From contig JAJCJJ010000004.1 in assembly GCA_020555865.1 (NCBI GenBank), positions 62,001-126,000 of the forward strand: 64,000 nucleotides of DNA, in the 5' to 3' direction. Origin of the DNA: a bacterium 210917-DFI.7.65 (lineage in GTDB: Bacteria > Bacillota > Clostridia > Oscillospirales > Oscillospiraceae). Shown piece by piece: positions 8,599 through 17,258 of this stretch. Each line of letters begins with the position of its first letter. Position 1 is the stretch's first letter. Below the pieces are notes generated by a model that was given only the letters and a program-made list of their open reading frames with translations, was not told where the DNA came from and made no database searches. A program made the translations under genes and the position numbers.

Positions 8599-9795
8599 AT
8601 GAAAGAATTATCCAGAATTGCGTCGGCCATTGCGCCTTCAAGTACGCTGGCGATTAACAATTTGTATAAACAAATGAAGGCGGAAGGAAAGGACGCGCTG
8701 GGTTTTGGCGTAGGCGAGCCGGATTTCAACACGCCCGATACCATTAAGCTGGCTGGAATCCGCGCCATTATTGACAATCAAACCCGCTATACCGCGGCTT
8801 CCGGGACGCAGGAATTGAAAGAAAGCATCTGCCTGCGGCTCAGGGAAGACTGCGGCGTGGAGTATGCTCCCGCGGAAATTGCCGCAGCCAGCGGTGCAAA
8901 GCACAGCCTGTATATTGCCCTGCAGTGTCTGCTCAATCCCGGCGACGAAGTGATCCTGCCTGTGCCTTATTGGGTCAGCTACATTGAGATGATCCGTATG
9001 AGCGGCGGCATTCCTGTAATGGTAGAAGCCGGCCACGAGCAGGATTTCAAAATCACACCGGAACAGTTGGATGCTGCAATCACAGACAAAACCAAGGCGA
9101 TCATTCTGAACAATCCGTCCAATCCCACTGGTATGGTGTATACCAAAGAAGAGCTTCAGGCTTTGGCAGACGTATGTGTCGCCCGCGACATCTATATCAT
9201 CGCCGATGAAATCTACTATTGCCTGGTTTATGACAACAAGCCCTTTACCAGCATTGCTTCGCTGGGAGACGACGTCAAAGCGCATACGATCTTGGTCAAT
9301 GGTGTTTCCAAAGCTTATGCCATGACTGGCTGGCGCATCGGTTACACGGCCGCGCCTGCCCCGGTCACAAAACTGATCAGCAATTATCTGAGCCATTCCA
9401 CCGCTGCGCCCAGTACGATCTCCCAGGCTGCGGCAGCGGAAGCTTTCCGTGGAAGCCAGGAAAGCGTCAAGCGGATGCACGCGGCTTTCGAGGCCCGCCG
9501 CAATTACATGGTGGAACGCATGAATGCGATCGATTCCATCAGCTGTCTCAAACCACAGGGCGCATTTTACGTTATGATGAATCTCGACGGCGTTATGGGC
9601 CGTACGATCCGCGGCCATGCCATTGGCAGTTCAGCAGACTTCGCCAGTGCCTTTGTGCAGGAAGAAATGGTTGCTACTGTTCCTGGCTCAGCTTTCGGTG
9701 CAGACCGCTACGTCCGTTGGTCCTATGCAACCGATATGGATACCATCCGTAAAGGCATGGATCGTTTAGAAACCTTTATCAAAGATCTGAAATAA
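8599..9795 (+). CDS. aspC: PLP-dependent class I aminotransferase, aspartate aminotransferase type
   Basis: A 398-residue fold-type I enzyme of the aspartate aminotransferase Ib group. It shows the G-x-G-E-P-D-F substrate loop, N-N-P-S-N-P-T-G, D-E-I-Y-Y for cofactor contact, and the PLP lysine at 238 in S-K-A-Y-A-M-T-G-W-R-I-G-Y. A C-terminal arginine in V-R-W-S-Y-A-T should bind the substrate carboxylate. Likely reaction is glutamate/aspartate transamination, though relatives use aromatic or branched amino acids, so the symbol is by similarity. It is a single-gene unit with its own promoter; the ribosome site is AAAGGGAG. Confidence 0.88.
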   Translation: MKELSRIASAIAPSSTLAINNLYKQMKAEGKDALGFGVGEPDFNTPDTIKLAGIRAIIDNQTRYTAASGTQELKESICLRLREDCGVEYAPAEIAAASGAKHSLYIALQCLLNPGDEVILPVPYWVSYIEMIRMSGGIPVMVEAGHEQDFKITPEQLDAAITDKTKAIILNNPSNPTGMVYTKEELQALADVCVARDIYIIADEIYYCLVYDNKPFTSIASLGDDVKAHTILVNGVSKAYAMTGWRIGYTAAPAPVTKLISNYLSHSTAAPSTISQAAAAEAFRGSQESVKRMHAAFEARRNYMVERMNAIDSISCLKPQGAFYVMMNLDGVMGRTIRGHAIGSSADFASAFVQEEMVATVPGSAFGADRYVRWSYATDMDTIRKGMDRLETFIKDLK

Positions 9796-9803
9796 AAATT
9801 CTT

Positions 9804-9843
9804 TCGCAGCGGGAAGGGGGGATGCTGCCCCTTTCCCGTTGTG
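9804..9843 (+). terminator. hairpin after aspC
   Basis: GCGGGAAGGGG pairs with CCCCTTTCCCG across a short loop, followed by the T-rich TTGTGTTTG. The T run is poor, so efficiency is uncertain. Confidence 0.5.
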
Positions 9844-9860
9844 TTTGCGTTCGGCAATTG

Positions 9861-9890
9861 TTGACGGAGCGCGCGGGGCTATGATAAAAT
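9861..9890 (+). promoter_or_regulatory. probable purB promoter
   Basis: TTGACG is followed after 18 bases by TAAAAT, about 60 bases before the purB start. Confidence 0.6.
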
Positions 9891-9950
9891 ATTAAAATCG
9901 TCATGTATTTTGTTTGTTATTAAAAATACAAAAAATGAGGTTGAAAGCAC

Positions 9951-11387
9951 ATGAAAAATATCTATGAAAATCCGCTGGCATCCCGCTATGCCAGTGACGA
10001 AATGCTGCATCTCTTTTCTCCGGATAAGAAATTCTCCACCTGGCGCCGGCTCTGGATCGCGCTGGCGCGGGCGGAAAAGGAGTTGGGACTGACCCAGATC
10101 ACCGACGAGATGATCGCTGAGATGGAATCTCACGTCAACGATATCAATTATGACGTGGCAGCAGCGGAAGAGAAAAAGCTGCGTCATGACGTGATGGCCC
10201 ATGTGCATGCTTATGGCGCACAGTGTCCCAAAGCAAAAGGCATTATTCATTTAGGTGCCACCAGCTGTTATGTGGGCGATAATACCGATGTGATTCTGAT
10301 GCGCGAAGGACTGCAGCTGGTGCGCGGAAAACTGGTGCAGGTTCTCGCGGCACTTGGGAAATTTGCCGATGAATACAAAGCCATGCCGACGCTGGGCTTC
10401 ACCCATTTTCAGGCTGCGCAGATGGTCACTGTGGGCAAGCGTGCAACGCTTTGGATGAATGAGCTGCTGATGGACCTGGAAGAGGTCAATTTCCGCATTT
10501 CCACGCTCAAACTCCTCGGTTCCAAGGGAACCACCGGTACACAGGCCAGTTTTATGGAGCTGTTTGCTGGCGATACGGACAAAGTAAAACTTTTGGAGCA
10601 GAAAATTGCCGCTGAAATGGGATTTGACGCTGTGGTTCCTGTCTCCGGCCAGACCTATTCCCGCAAAATGGACAGCGCCGTGGTGAACACGTTGGTTGGT
10701 ATTGCCGAGAGCGCTTCCAAGTTTGCCACGGACGTGCGGCTGCTGTGCCACTTGAAAGAAGTGGAAGAGCCTTTTGAAAAAGATCAGATCGGTTCTTCTG
10801 CTATGCCTTATAAGCGCAATCCTATGCGCTGCGAGCGTATCTGTTCTTTGGCGCGTTATGTCATTGCCGATGCAGCGAACCCTGCCATCACTGCCGCCAC
10901 ACAGTGGTTTGAACGGACACTGGACGATTCGGCCAACAAACGGATTTCTGTGCCGGAGGCGTTTTTGGCAGTGGATGCCATTTTAAACATTTATCTCAAC
11001 GTGGCATCCGGTTTGATTGTTCATCCGAAGGTGATCGAGAAGCACATCATGGAAGAACTGCCGTTCATGGCCTCAGAAAACATCCTGATGGATGCCGTAC
11101 TCCGCGGCGGGGATCGGCAGGAACTGCATGAGGAGATCCGCCGGATGTCCCTGGAAGCCGGCCGGAATGTAAAGGAGCTGGGCTTGGCCAACAATCTGAT
11201 CGACCTGATTGCAGCCAATCCGAAATTCGGTATGAGCCGGGAAGAATTAATGGCGCATATGCAGCCGGATGCCTACATCGGCCGCTGTCCGCAGCAGGTA
11301 GAAGAATTCCTGAACAACGATGTAGCCGCAGCCTTGGCGCCTTTTGCACAGGACTTGAACAGAGAAGCCACAGCGTTGAAAGTCTGA
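9951..11387 (+). CDS. purB: adenylosuccinate lyase
   Basis: PurB cleaves fumarate from SAICAR and from adenylosuccinate in purine synthesis. The 478-residue protein carries the fumarase-superfamily signature G-S-S-A-M-P-Y-K-R-N-P from residue 281, the T-S-C-Y-V-x-D-N region and the catalytic T-H-F-Q-A-A-Q loop. Length fits the human-like PurB subgroup found in many Clostridia. The start is supported by GAGGTTGAAAG upstream. It stands alone between two clear hairpins, not in a pur operon. Confidence 0.95.
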   Translation: MKNIYENPLASRYASDEMLHLFSPDKKFSTWRRLWIALARAEKELGLTQITDEMIAEMESHVNDINYDVAAAEEKKLRHDVMAHVHAYGAQCPKAKGIIHLGATSCYVGDNTDVILMREGLQLVRGKLVQVLAALGKFADEYKAMPTLGFTHFQAAQMVTVGKRATLWMNELLMDLEEVNFRISTLKLLGSKGTTGTQASFMELFAGDTDKVKLLEQKIAAEMGFDAVVPVSGQTYSRKMDSAVVNTLVGIAESASKFATDVRLLCHLKEVEEPFEKDQIGSSAMPYKRNPMRCERICSLARYVIADAANPAITAATQWFERTLDDSANKRISVPEAFLAVDAILNIYLNVASGLIVHPKVIEKHIMEELPFMASENILMDAVLRGGDRQELHEEIRRMSLEAGRNVKELGLANNLIDLIAANPKFGMSREELMAHMQPDAYIGRCPQQVEEFLNNDVAAALAPFAQDLNREATALKV

Positions 11388-11398
11388 AAATCAAAAGG

Positions 11399-11440
11399 GG
11401 ATAAATCCCGCGGAACTGACAAGCTTCGCGGGATTTATAT
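11399..11440 (+). terminator. intrinsic terminator after purB
   Basis: ATAAATCCCGCG pairs perfectly with CGCGGGATTTAT across a 14-base loop. The following T-rich stretch is also the -35 region of the secD promoter. Confidence 0.75.
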
Positions 11441-11468
11441 TGACTTTATGTTATATTTCCTATATAAT
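11440..11468 (+). promoter_or_regulatory. sigma-A-type promoter of secDF
   Basis: TTGACT and TATAAT are 17 bases apart. A small hairpin (ACTTGT pairing with ACAAGT, about 11478-11497) lies in the leader. Confidence 0.8.
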
Positions 11469-11542
11469 AATTGGATGTACTTGTGCGATAGTACAAGTGC
11501 GGCAAGACCCCAAGGAAAACATAAGTGATGGGAGATTCGAAA

Positions 11543-12856
11543 ATGAAAAAGAAGTACAGTCCGGCTGGCTTGATCGTGATCTTGCTGGTCATTGTGCTGA
11601 GCACATGGACGATCTTCAACGGCTTGAATCTCGGCATTGCCAAGATCCCGAACGTAAAGGACGGCGTTGTCCTCGGTCTGGATCTGGTCGGCGGTGCTGA
11701 GATTACATACGAAGCCGATCTGGAGGGCGCCGATGTTTCAGCCGAGGAATTGAGTGAGGGAATGAAGGCTGCGCAGACGATGCTGCGCGAACGCTTGACG
11801 ACCTTCGGATACACTGAGGCGGATGTATATCTGTCCGGCGACGATCGTGTCGTCGTCGCGATTCCCAATATTGACGATCCGGAAGAAGCAGTCCAAATGC
11901 TGGGTTCCACGGCAAAAGTGACTTTTGTCGATGCCGACGGCAATGTGATCCTGACTGGCGACGATTTGACCGGCGCCAGCATGGCTTACGGCGATGTGGA
12001 CAATACGGGCTTTAATGTCTATTATGTCAATGTTGATCTGAGCACCGAGGGCCAGAAAAAATTTACGGAGGCTACAAAGCAGGTGGCCAGCCGTACTGAT
12101 GGCAGCAACTATATCTCCATTATGATGGACGACGAGGTGATCAGTGCCCCCTATGTAGATGCTAAATATGCCTCTACCGGAATTAACAGCGAACACGTGT
12201 CCATTACCTTGGGCAGCAATGCAACGCAGGAAAGCGCTTCCCGCTTGGCGGGGCTGATCGCCTCTGGTCAGTTGCCCTTCTCCCTGCAAAATATCCAGAT
12301 GGAATCCGTTTCTGCCACATTGGGCCTGCAGTCTTTGAATACCAGTATTCAGGCCGCCATTATCGGCTTGATTCTGATCATTCTGTTTATGGTTTTCTAT
12401 TATCGCGTGCTGGGCGTGGCTTCGGCCATTTCCCTGATTTTCTTCGCTGTGGTTTTCGTGGACATTATTTCCTGGAGCCATCTGAATCTGACGCTTTCGG
12501 GAATCGCCGGTATCATCCTGACATTGGGTATGGCGGTGGACGCTAATATCGTGATTTTCGAGCGTATCAAGGAAGAATTGCGCGCGGGCCGCACGCTTCG
12601 CGTGGCGATGGACGCCGGCTTCAAAAATGCGTTTTCCGCAATTCTGGACTCCAACGTCACAACTTGTATCGCAGCATGCTGCCTGTGGTGGCAGGGTACC
12701 GGTACCATCGTCGGGTTTGCAAAAACATTGCTAATCGGCGTGCTCCTGTCCATGTTTACGATGATCGTGATCACCCGTGTGATTCTTAAAACCTTTGCTA
12801 ACCATCAGCCTAAGAGCCTGGCGGCATACGGTGTGAAGATGGGAGGTGCCGACTAA
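11543..12856 (+). CDS. secD: protein translocase subunit SecD
   Basis: SecD works with SecF to use the proton motive force late in Sec-dependent export. The 437-residue protein has an N-terminal helix (~9-28), the signature L-G-L-D-L-V-G-G, an extracellular P1 region, and five C-terminal membrane helices with G-M-A-V-D-A-N-I-V-I-F-E-R-I. The ATG at 11543 was chosen because basic residues and the first helix follow at once and GGGAG lies upstream; in-frame ATGs at 11525 and 11528 are possible. It is shorter than E. coli SecD, as usual in Clostridia where secD and secF are separate genes. Confidence 0.95.
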   Translation: MKKKYSPAGLIVILLVIVLSTWTIFNGLNLGIAKIPNVKDGVVLGLDLVGGAEITYEADLEGADVSAEELSEGMKAAQTMLRERLTTFGYTEADVYLSGDDRVVVAIPNIDDPEEAVQMLGSTAKVTFVDADGNVILTGDDLTGASMAYGDVDNTGFNVYYVNVDLSTEGQKKFTEATKQVASRTDGSNYISIMMDDEVISAPYVDAKYASTGINSEHVSITLGSNATQESASRLAGLIASGQLPFSLQNIQMESVSATLGLQSLNTSIQAAIIGLILIILFMVFYYRVLGVASAISLIFFAVVFVDIISWSHLNLTLSGIAGIILTLGMAVDANIVIFERIKEELRAGRTLRVAMDAGFKNAFSAILDSNVTTCIAACCLWWQGTGTIVGFAKTLLIGVLLSMFTMIVITRVILKTFANHQPKSLAAYGVKMGGAD

Positions 12857-12858
12857 TT

Positions 12859-13791
12859 ATGAAAGATTTTACGAAGTCTACGTTCAGCTTTGTGCAGAAA
12901 TTCAAGATTTTCGCTATCATCTCCCTGATTCTGGCCGGTATCGGTTTGGCCTGTTTCCTTGCTACTGTTTTCGGCGCAAGTCCGTTCAATTTTGATACGG
13001 AGTTCGTCGGTGGCGTCAGCACGACGTATGATCTGGGGGTCACCGTGGATTCTGGCGTGACGGACAACATCCGTCAGATCACCAGCCAGACTACAGGATT
13101 CCAGGCTGCATCCGTTCAGGTTCAGGCGACAGGTTCCAGCGGCACCGGCGTCTTGGTCAAAACACTGGAAATGGACAGCGAAACCCGCGACGCAGTGTTC
13201 AATGCAGTTAAGGAAGCCTACCCCAATACGCAGGCTGGCGAAACCACTTATATTTCTGCTTCGGTTGGCGACGACTTGAAGGCTGCAGCTGTCAAGGCAT
13301 CCCTGTTGGCAATTGTACTGATCCTGATTTATATCACGATCCGCTTTGAATTCCGTTCCGGCTTAGCTGCGGTTCTGACGTTGTGCCATGATATTTGCGT
13401 TATGATGGCATTTTTTGCAATTTTCCAGCTGCCGGTCAATATGAACTTTATTGCAGCAGCGTTGACGATTCTCGGCTATTCGATCAATGCCACCATCGTT
13501 GTGTTTGATCGCGTCCGTGAAAACACCAAAGGAATTGCTGATATTAAGATATTCGGCGATGTAACTGACCGTAGCATTAAACAAACGCTGGCCAGAAGTA
13601 TTAATACGTCTGTAACGACACTGATCCCCATTGTGTTGATTCTGATTCTGGGCGTACCTTCTATTCAGAATTTCGCCATTGCATTGATTGTCGGTATCGT
13701 TAGCGGCACATATTCTTCGGTATGCATTGCAGGACCGCTGTGGGTGAATTTGAGAAAAATTGGCAGCGGAAAGAAGCCGGCCAAAGCGTAA
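12859..13791 (+). CDS. secF: protein translocase subunit SecF
   Basis: The 310-residue partner of SecD starts two bases after the secD stop, so translation is probably coupled; a GGGAGG site lies inside the end of secD. It has an N-terminal helix (~16-36), the F-D-T-E-F-V-G-G-V motif, and five membrane helices including Y-S-I-N-A-T-I-V-V-F-D-R-V-R-E. A hairpin terminator follows, closing a two-gene operon. Confidence 0.95.
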   Translation: MKDFTKSTFSFVQKFKIFAIISLILAGIGLACFLATVFGASPFNFDTEFVGGVSTTYDLGVTVDSGVTDNIRQITSQTTGFQAASVQVQATGSSGTGVLVKTLEMDSETRDAVFNAVKEAYPNTQAGETTYISASVGDDLKAAAVKASLLAIVLILIYITIRFEFRSGLAAVLTLCHDICVMMAFFAIFQLPVNMNFIAAALTILGYSINATIVVFDRVRENTKGIADIKIFGDVTDRSIKQTLARSINTSVTTLIPIVLILILGVPSIQNFAIALIVGIVSGTYSSVCIAGPLWVNLRKIGSGKKPAKA

Positions 13792-13810
13792 ATTTCCTGA
13801 TTTCAATTAT

Positions 13811-13846
13811 AAAGTCCCGGGGCAATTTTGCTCCGGGACTTTTTGG
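13811..13846 (+). terminator. intrinsic terminator after secF
   Basis: AAAGTCCCGGGG pairs with CTCCGGGACTTT around a short T-rich loop and runs into TTTTT. Confidence 0.9.
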
Positions 13847-13869
13847 TACTTTCTAAACGAAATGCGAAA

Positions 13870-13907
13870 AAAGAAAAAATCTCCTGATGCTGCTGCATCA
13901 GGAGATT
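13870..13907 (-). terminator. intrinsic terminator after the phosphofructokinase gene
   Basis: AATCTCCTGATGC pairs with GCATCAGGAGATT. On the minus strand it is followed by a T run. It is separate from the secF terminator 25 bases away. Confidence 0.85.
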
Positions 13908-13921
13908 TAAAGGACCGTTTC

Positions 13922-15163
13922 TTATTCTTTGACCAATACTTTTTTCAGCCGGGCAAAACGGGGAAGGGAATCTGCCATTGGACGATTCGGCTCACCTTGG
14001 ATCAGAGGAAGGACATAGTCGATATACGCCTGCGTCATACCGTTGCCATCTTTATTAATCCACTCTAAAGGCACCTTTTTCTCGGTATTGGCAACTTCAG
14101 TCAGCCCCAGCAGCTTCGTCTTGCAGGTGTATGCACCGTCTTCATACGCGCGCTCAAAAGCGACCATCTTATCTGTCACGCCGGAAATAGCAGCTTCCAC
14201 AGCTGTTTTGCCGGCAAGATACGATTCCTCAATATCCGTTTCGGAAGCCAGATGCGCGGCGCAGCGCTGCAGCAAACTCAATTCAATGCCGCGTACTTTA
14301 GCACCAGTGCGGGTCTTGGCCAAATCGGCTAGAGTGGGAGCCAGGCCGCCCAGCTGAGCATGGCCGAAACCATCTGTAGCGGAAGTGCTCGCCTCAGAAA
14401 CGAAGCTGCCGTCAGGGTAATGAATCCCTTCTGACACGGCCACCAGGCAGTTTCCTTTTTCTTTGTAAACGCGATCCACATCCGTCAGAAATTGATCCAT
14501 ATCAAAATCCGTTTCCGGGAGATAAATCAAATCGGGCCCACAACCGTAAGCCGAAGCTAAAGCAGCTGAGGCTGCCAGCCAACCAGCGTGGCGGCCCATA
14601 ATCTCAATAATAACGACCATACCTGTATCATATACGCGGGCATCGTGGTAGACTTCCATGCAGGACGTAGCAATATACTTTGCGGCGCTTGCATAACCCG
14701 GGCAATGATCCGTACCGAACAAATCGTTGTCGATGGTCTTAGGAACCCCCATCACACGGCACTCATAGCCCACTTTCTGCATATATTTGCTGATTTTGTT
14801 GCAAGTGTCCATGGAGTCGTTTCCGCCGTTATAGAAGAAATAGCGCACGTCGTATTTTTGGAAAATCTCCAGAATCCGTTTGTAATCAGTGTCGTCTACA
14901 TCGGGATCCGCCATTTTATAGCGGCAGGAACCCAAGGCAGATGAGGGGGTATATTTCAGAAGAGAAAGCTCAGCGGGGTCCTCCTGTCCCATATCGAACA
15001 GACGGTCGTTCAATACGCCGACGATACCATGCTCAGCTCCCAAGACCCGGGTGATGGAAGTGTTTTTCAGTGCTGTCTCGATCACGCCCAACGCACTGGC
15101 GTTGATCACAGATGTGGGACCACCGGATTGACCAATGATACATGCGCCTTTCAATTTGCTCAT
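13922..15163 (-). CDS. pfp: diphosphate-dependent 6-phosphofructokinase
   Basis: A 413-residue member of the phosphofructokinase A family. The motifs G-Q-S-G-G-P-T near the N-terminus, G-G-N-D-S where ATP enzymes have G-G-D-G-S, and P-K-T-I-D-N-D-L are those of the PPi-using group, which runs fructose-6-phosphate to the bisphosphate reversibly without ATP. E-I-M-G-R-H-A-G-W is the substrate loop. I chose the ATG at 15163 (M-S-K-L-K-G) with GGAGG ten bases upstream; the 28 codons before it are not family-like. It diverges from the aldolase gene, placing two consecutive glycolytic steps back to back. Confidence 0.93.
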   Translation of the reverse strand: MSKLKGACIIGQSGGPTSVINASALGVIETALKNTSITRVLGAEHGIVGVLNDRLFDMGQEDPAELSLLKYTPSSALGSCRYKMADPDVDDTDYKRILEIFQKYDVRYFFYNGGNDSMDTCNKISKYMQKVGYECRVMGVPKTIDNDLFGTDHCPGYASAAKYIATSCMEVYHDARVYDTGMVVIIEIMGRHAGWLAASAALASAYGCGPDLIYLPETDFDMDQFLTDVDRVYKEKGNCLVAVSEGIHYPDGSFVSEASTSATDGFGHAQLGGLAPTLADLAKTRTGAKVRGIELSLLQRCAAHLASETDIEESYLAGKTAVEAAISGVTDKMVAFERAYEDGAYTCKTKLLGLTEVANTEKKVPLEWINKDGNGMTQAYIDYVLPLIQGEPNRPMADSLPRFARLKKVLVKE

Positions 15164-15325
15164 TTTCTCATTACCTCCAAATTTTACTGTCTCACGAAAG
15201 CTGCCCGCCTGCATAAAAAGGGGGGAGCAGGCAACCGTTTTCTGCAAAACCTCGCTTCTTATATTATTTTACCATGCTTTGGAAAAAAAGTATAGGCTTT
15301 TTCAACAGGAATCTGAGAAATACAC

Positions 15326-15354
15326 TTGCATTTATGCGCCAATATTGATAAAAT
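15326..15354 (+). promoter_or_regulatory. sigma-A-type promoter of fba
   Basis: TTGCAT and TAAAAT are spaced by 17 bases, about 30 bases before the start codon. Confidence 0.75.
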
Positions 15355-15386
15355 TCAAGTACAAATTGATTAGGAGATGAAGTTTC

Positions 15387-16370
15387 ATGGCACTTGTTTC
15401 ATCCAAAGAAATGTTCGAAAAAGCATACAAGGGCGGCTACGCCATTGGCGCTTTTAATGTGAACAACATGGAAATCGTTCAGGGGATTACCGAAGCGGCA
15501 AAAGAAGTGGACGCGCCCCTGATTCTCCAGGTCTCCAAAGGTGCCCGCGCTTATGCAAACCATACCTATCTCATCAAACTGGTGGAAGCAGCCGTAATTG
15601 AAACCGGTTTACCGATCTGCCTGCATCTGGATCATGGCGACACCTTTGAGTTGTGCAAAAGCTGCATCGACGGTGGATTTACCTCAGTCATGATCGATGC
15701 CTCGTCCAAACCTTTTGAGGAAAATGTGGAGCTTACCAGACGCGTTGTGGAATATGCACATGATCACGGCGTGGTCGTGGAGGCTGAACTGGGTGCTTTA
15801 GCCGGCATTGAAGACGATGTCAATGTTTCGGCGGAAGATTCCCATTATACTCGTCCAGAAGAGGTCGAAGAGTTCGTCAGCCGCACGGGCTGCGATTCTT
15901 TGGCCATTGCCATCGGTACCTCCCACGGCGCATACAAATTTAAGCCTGAGCAGTGTACGCCAAATGAAAAGGGTATTCTCGTTCCGCCTCCGTTGCGCTT
16001 TGATATTTTGCATGAGGTGGAGAAGAACCTGCCGAATTTCCCCATCGTACTGCACGGATCCTCTTCGGTGCCGCAGGACTATGTGAAGATGGTCAACGAA
16101 AACGGCGGTGCCATGCCCGGCGCAATCGGCGTACCGGAAGATCAGCTGCGCGAGGCCGCCCGCAGCGCAGTCTGCAAAATCAACATTGACTCGGATCTGC
16201 GCTTGGCAATGACCGGTACAATTCGCAAATTCTTCCGCGAGCACCCCGATAAATTTGATCCCCGTGAATATCTAAAGCCAGCCCGCGCCAATATTCACGA
16301 GTTGGTTAAGCATAAATTGGTAGATGTACTGGGCTGTGCCGGCCATGCACACGAACTGAGCAACGGCTGA
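15387..16370 (+). CDS. fba: class II fructose-1,6-bisphosphate aldolase
   Basis: This zinc-dependent aldolase splits fructose-1,6-bisphosphate into dihydroxyacetone phosphate and glyceraldehyde-3-phosphate. The 327-residue product contains the zinc and catalytic motif H-L-D-H-G-D, E-A-E-L-G, G-T-S-H-G-A-Y-K and L-H-G-S-S-S-V-P. A TAGGAGATGA ribosome site precedes the ATG. It has its own promoter and terminator. Confidence 0.96.
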   Translation: MALVSSKEMFEKAYKGGYAIGAFNVNNMEIVQGITEAAKEVDAPLILQVSKGARAYANHTYLIKLVEAAVIETGLPICLHLDHGDTFELCKSCIDGGFTSVMIDASSKPFEENVELTRRVVEYAHDHGVVVEAELGALAGIEDDVNVSAEDSHYTRPEEVEEFVSRTGCDSLAIAIGTSHGAYKFKPEQCTPNEKGILVPPPLRFDILHEVEKNLPNFPIVLHGSSSVPQDYVKMVNENGGAMPGAIGVPEDQLREAARSAVCKINIDSDLRLAMTGTIRKFFREHPDKFDPREYLKPARANIHELVKHKLVDVLGCAGHAHELSNG

Positions 16371-16395
16371 TTCTCTGTTGTCTGTTATGTTTTAA

Positions 16396-16436
16396 GGAAA
16401 TTCCTGCTGATAGAATCAGCAGGAATTTCTTTTTTA
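16396..16436 (+). terminator. intrinsic terminator after fba
   Basis: GAAATTCCTGCTGAT pairs with its complement around a short loop and ends in TTTTTT. Confidence 0.92.
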
Positions 16437-16541
16437 CAGCTGCAGAAAGAAAGTCACCACTTTTGAAATAAACGCTTCGACACGCTTCACCATTGCCCTA
16501 GTGCAGGCATACAATAAAAAGGGCAGGGAGGTGTATTCCTT

Positions 16542-17042
16542 TTGACTTTATATCCATACAACCGACAAGCCGCCGTAGCGTACGCCCATCGGTGGGCCTT
16601 TCGCCGGAACCCGCGGTTTTATGATTATGAAAACCTTGGCGGCGACTGTACGAACTTTGCTTCACAATGCATTTATGCCGGTACTGGTATCATGAATTTT
16701 ACACCAGTATTTGGCTGGTATTATATCAGCCCCAACGAAAAGTCTCCATCCTGGACAGGTGTTCCATATTTATTCGATTTTTTAACACGCACGCAGACAT
16801 CAGTTGGACCAGCCGGACAGGATACGGACATTAGTCAAATTGAACCGGGCGACGTGCTGCAACTGTCCTTTGATGGCATTCAGTACAAACATACGCCTGT
16901 AGTCGTATCTGTGCGTCGGCCTGTCACGCCGGCTACTATTTTGATTGCAGCCCATAGTGATGATGCTGACAACCGTCCGCTTAGCACATACCAGTACAAA
17001 AGTATTCGCTATATTCATATCCGCGGTTTTTATGCTCCATAA
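16542..17042 (+). CDS. putative amidase-domain (Amidase_6) protein
   Basis: The 166-residue product matches the pattern of the Amidase_6 domain, a papain/NlpC-like fold often found on clostridial cell-wall or spore proteins. The nucleophile would be Cys36 in G-G-D-C-T-N-F-A-S-Q-C, with His117 (K-H-T-P-V-V-V) and a second histidine at 138 (H-S-D-D-A-D-N-R). The start is a TTG behind GGGAGG. There is no signal peptide, so it acts in the cytoplasm or in the mother cell, or leaves by another route. Substrate is unknown. Confidence 0.78.
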   Translation: MTLYPYNRQAAVAYAHRWAFRRNPRFYDYENLGGDCTNFASQCIYAGTGIMNFTPVFGWYYISPNEKSPSWTGVPYLFDFLTRTQTSVGPAGQDTDISQIEPGDVLQLSFDGIQYKHTPVVVSVRRPVTPATILIAAHSDDADNRPLSTYQYKSIRYIHIRGFYAP

Positions 17043-17065
17043 GGGGCTATTTTCTGCGGCTCAGG

Positions 17066-17118
17066 AGTCCCTTGGTATACCGGAATCTTTTTTTGGGTAT
17101 GCCAAGGGATGTTTTTTG
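17066..17118 (+). terminator. intrinsic terminator after the amidase-domain gene
   Basis: CCCTTGGTATACC pairs with GGGTATGCCAAGGG (one mismatch) across a T-rich loop and is followed by TTTTTT. Confidence 0.88.
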
Positions 17119-17162
17119 TAAAAACGCTCGGATAGGGAAGTTCCTGGAATGAAAAAAGAATA

Positions 17163-17191
17163 TTGACAATTATTTCTTAATTTGCTACAAT
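17163..17191 (+). promoter_or_regulatory. strong sigma-A-type promoter of the tyrosine recombinase
   Basis: A perfect TTGACA is followed after 17 bases by TACAAT, one base from consensus. Confidence 0.85.
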
Positions 17192-17224
17192 TAATTCGGC
17201 TAAATTGATATTTAACCGAATTAA
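17191..17224. promoter_or_regulatory. inverted repeat at the recombinase transcription start
   Basis: TTAATTCGGCTAAA and TTTAACCGAATTAA form arms of 14 bases with one mismatch around TTGATA. The repeat begins at the last base of the -10 box and covers the expected start site, the usual place for a repressor operator. No known regulator box was recognised; a 5' RNA hairpin is the alternative. Confidence 0.55.
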
Positions 17225-17258
17225 AGCGGGCTATTCTTATACGAAGGAGATTTAAGCC

